Origin: Closterium sp. Naga37s-1
Lineage: Eukaryota; Streptophyta; Zygnematophyceae; Desmidiales; Closteriaceae
Assembly: GCA_947471745.1 (NCBI GenBank)
Contig: CANJKZ010000511.1
Location: 496,001-560,000, forward strand
Length of the DNA stretch: 64,000 nucleotides
Direction: 5' to 3'
Positions 61,565 through 64,000 of this stretch are shown here, in pieces. The translations under genes and the position numbers were made by a program. The notes under the pieces are model-generated. The model was not told the origin of the DNA. It was given only the letters and a program-made list of their open reading frames with translations, and did no database searches. How positions within the stretch are numbered: the stretch's first letter is position 1; each line of letters begins with the position of its first letter.

Positions 61565-64000
61565 ATGAACGGCTGGTTCACGCCGAACCTTGGCTCTTCG
61601 CCGTCGTCCCCGGGACTAGCGAGACTCTCGTCTTCCACCAGCGATGGCGAATTGTAAGCTGAGCTGGAGTTTATATTATCCACCGCATAGCGAATTTCAA
61701 CCCCAGACTTGCAATTGAACAAGTTTTCTCTTACAATTTATGGCAAATCAAGCGTGTACGTTACCGTTGCGTCTGTCTCTCCCTCTTCCGTGCTCTGCGT
61801 CTGGGTTCCCACCATCTCCGTCTACGTCAGCTATTTGGCGGATCTAATCGCTGAGCGAAAGAAACTTACTCCGTTCAAGCTCGTTCTACCGCACTGCTCC
61901 CGACTCTTGGAGGAAGGTACGCAGGGGCAGAATGCGATTCAGCATTGCTGAAATAGTTTGGATTCCTGATTGGAGGAAGGTACGCTTGAGTTATATTTTG
62001 TTTCGTCTCAAGTGATTCATTGATTAATATTGTGTTTCTTGAGACGTCTCAAAGTACGCTTGAGTTATATTTTGTTTCGTCTCAAGTGATTAATTGTTTT
62101 AAGTTGTGTTGTTTATTGCAGAGATTGCGCGGCTCACATCGCTCAACTGTTCTTCATCTGCAACGGACAACGACAGCATATCAAACCCTGAGCAGCTGTT
62201 ACCCGACCAACTGACTTCGCCAAAGTCGCAAAACGGGCTTTCGCCTGGTCCCTCGCCTTTCGATGGGGGCACGTGGTCGCCACTCCCTAACGAGATCGAG
62301 GTACGCGGAAAAGAGTATCCGCGTTAGTACCAGCAGAATCTAAACCACACCCATCAATTCGAACGCTATCTTGCAATAAACGCCAGTGAATAAGTATCCG
62401 CGAAAGCGGCCCTTTCCTTTGTCAAAACCAACACCCTCGCTCGGTCTCCCGTTTCCCGTTTCCCGTTTCTCGCACCCCTCACAGCCCTCGTTTTCCCCGC
62501 TGGTGATGCTCCCGCCGCCTCCGCCAATCCCTCAGTCTCTTCCGCCGCTCCCCAGCTGGGCCTCTCCACCAGCACCGGGGGGAGGCGCAGGGGGAATGGG
62601 GGCGGGAGGAGCAGGTAGAACAGGGAACGGAATGGGAGGCGGAATGGGGGGCGGAATGGGGGCCGGGATGGGAGGAGGAATGGGAGGCGGAATGGGGGGC
62701 GGAATGGGAGGGGGAGTTGCGCCGATAGTGAAGAAGATGCAGCGCGTGAACGTGCCGGTCGAACGCTTCCCCGCGTACAACTTCGTGGGGCGCCTGTTGG
62801 GGCCGCGCGGAAACTCCCTTAAGCGCGTGGAGGCGCAAACGGGCTGCCGCGTGCTGATCCGCGGACGCGGATCGATCAAGGATCCGTGCAGGGTACGTAT
62901 ACTGGGTTAAAGGAAGAATATTTGAGACGGGTCAGAAGCAATGCAGGGTGCATATGCGGAGAGAGAGGCGAGTTGACTGAAAGTTTTGCCCGAGGGCGAG
63001 GATTGGTGAAGTGGCAGCGCAGGGTACGTGTTGAGAGAGGGGACGGGGGGGAGCTAAGTAAAGGCCGCGTTACGGGGAGAAGAGGGGGGGGGGGGGGGGG
63101 GGGGGGGGTTTGGGGGAGAGGGGGCGCGGGGGTTGAGATCGGTGGAGAACTTGAGGGAGGGAAAAGGAGAGACACTTTCTAGAGCAACGGAGGGGGCGCG
63201 GGTTCTATAAGACCGTGCTGACACATTCAACTTGACAGAGAATGTGACGGAGGAGTCGACAACTCCTAACCTGGCTCTAATACACTTTGTGATAATGGTT
63301 CTGCGCTAGGCTCAAAACCTTCCGCTACCTGATACCTGGCGTTGCGCCCAGACGTTTTTAACTCTCCGCGTTTATTCAATCTCCTATCTCGCGACGCCCT
63401 CCTACACCACTTTTGAGGCGCCTCAAAAGTCGTTCTCCGTGTTTATTCAATTTCCTGTTTCGCAACGCCCTCCCGCACCACACAACAGGAAGAGCGCCTA
63501 CGTGGCAAGCCTGGCTACGAGCACCTCTTCGACCCTCTCCACGTGGTCGTCGTTGCGGAATTACCGGCGGATATCGTGGACATGCAACTGGGGGAGGCGT
63601 GCGAAATAGTCCACGAGCTACTGAAACCCGTGGTACGTATTAAATGGAAGCAAATCCGAGGAGCCAATTTACTTATCATCCGAGGTTCCGCCGAAAATCA
63701 AGCTGTCAGGTGAATGCGAGGATGGATCTACTTTCCTAGGTGGGGATTTTGCGAGCTGGATCTGCTTTCTTTCGCGCCTAATGTGGCGAAGTGCGAATTG
63801 TGGTACTTTCGCAGCCTGCGGGCTAGGCAAATCTGAATCTTCAATACGACGGAAGTTACAAATGTGGTTTTGTTGTCAAACTTTTCGTCCCCCACCTCAG
63901 GACGACTCTTACGACTTGCTGAAGCGGGCACAGCTTCGCGAGCTGGCAGTGCTGAATGGGATGCCCGAACACGGCCCTGGTGGGTGGCGAGCGGGACCTG
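61565..64000 (+). CDS. STAR-type KH-domain RNA-binding protein, 3' end outside window
   Basis: Plant quaking-like STAR family, which binds single-stranded RNA in splicing or mRNA control. Exons: 61565-61653, 61831-61916, 62122-62300, 62485-62892, 63489-63632, 63901 to the edge (a possible donor is at 63980). Phases agree at each joint. The start [20 protein letters not shown] resembles the short Ser/Pro leader of the family. The QUA1 dimer region follows ([29 protein letters not shown]). A Pro-rich then GMGGG-repeat linker (62600-62715) is unusual for the family. The KH domain reads [17 protein letters not shown] (GPRG is the GxxG loop), then [14 protein letters not shown] and [16 protein letters not shown]2-like [17 protein letters not shown] ends the visible part. 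A small relic of the exon 2 end lies at 61974-61989. Confidence 0.92.
62039..62052. repeat. 14-bp perfect palindrome at a duplication joint (ACGT core)
   Basis: TTGAGACGTCTCAA, between two copies of GTACGCTTGAGTTATATTTT-containing sequence (61980-62030 and 62054-62105) in KH gene intron 2. Confidence 0.95.
63086..63110. repeat. Poly-G run
   Basis: About 25 G in KH gene intron 4; possible quadruplex and likely assembly-sensitive. Confidence 0.95.
63409..63430. repeat. 22-bp perfect palindrome at a duplication joint (GCGC core)
   Basis: Core TTTTGAGGCGCCTCAAAA with AC/GT outside. The flanking copies of CGTTTATTCAATCTCCT / TGTTTATTCAATTTCCT sequence are 63361-63408 and 63431-63480, in KH gene intron 4. 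Confidence 0.97.

Overview
The window looks like nuclear DNA of a streptophyte (plant-lineage) organism with a repeat-rich genome, most likely a charophyte alga or an early-diverging land plant. The evidence is plant-type gene families (DUF1191 protein, STAR/KH RNA-binding protein, SNF2+HNH helicase of the plant ZRANB3 type, plant-type PGP synthase), GT-AG introns, a tRNA-Asn(GUU), Copia LTR retrotransposons primed by initiator tRNA-Met, and several families of miniature DNA transposons. The species cannot be named from the sequence.

Layout. 1-18098: a nested transposon block. A Copia element (Copia-1, minus strand, running off the left edge) ends in a 131-bp LTR that has been split by a hAT-like MITE (8-bp TSD) and by a TA-flanked mariner-like MITE. 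The mariner-like MITE was in turn hit by a TRIM-like LTR element (209-bp LTRs, TSD CCCTG), which contains a young Copia element (Copia-2, 132-bp LTRs, TSD ATCGC), and by a LINE 3' end plus a truncated Copia-3. 18099-19737: a fragment of a retroelement ORF, closed off by a Harbinger-like MITE. 20389-21297 (-): an unknown acidic protein. 23829-26986 (-): phosphatidylglycerophosphate synthase, 5 exons. 27481-27951: Tourist/Harbinger-like MITE. 28272-32175 (+): VOA1/Ac45-like type I membrane protein, 8 exons. 33668-34831 (+): DUF1191 membrane protein. 36218-55272 (+): a giant 15-exon ZRANB3-like SNF2 helicase/HNH nuclease gene. 56223-59085 (+): F-box/kelch protein, 2 exons. 59272-59815: a tRNA-Asn gene split in its anticodon loop by a 466-bp TTAA-flanked MITE. 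61565-64000 (+): STAR/KH-domain protein, 6 exons seen, running off the right edge.

The most striking feature is pervasive local tandem duplication of exon-plus-intron pieces. Nearly every exon of the ZRANB3-like gene has 1-6 decayed relic copies beside it, and the PGP synthase, VOA1-like and KH genes show the same. At a dozen of these duplication joints, exactly between the two copies, lies a short palindrome of the form TTTTGAG-NCGN'-CTCAAAA. Its four central bases occur as TCGA, GCGC, CCGG and ACGT, so the symmetry is kept although the bases change. I know of no described element of this kind; it is the best candidate in this window for an undescribed process (palindrome-associated segmental duplication).

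The host genes have unrelated housekeeping roles (phospholipid synthesis, V-ATPase assembly, replication-fork repair, protein turnover, RNA binding) and do not form a functional cluster. Exon coordinates were derived by eye from reading frame, splice-site consensus and agreement of intron phases.
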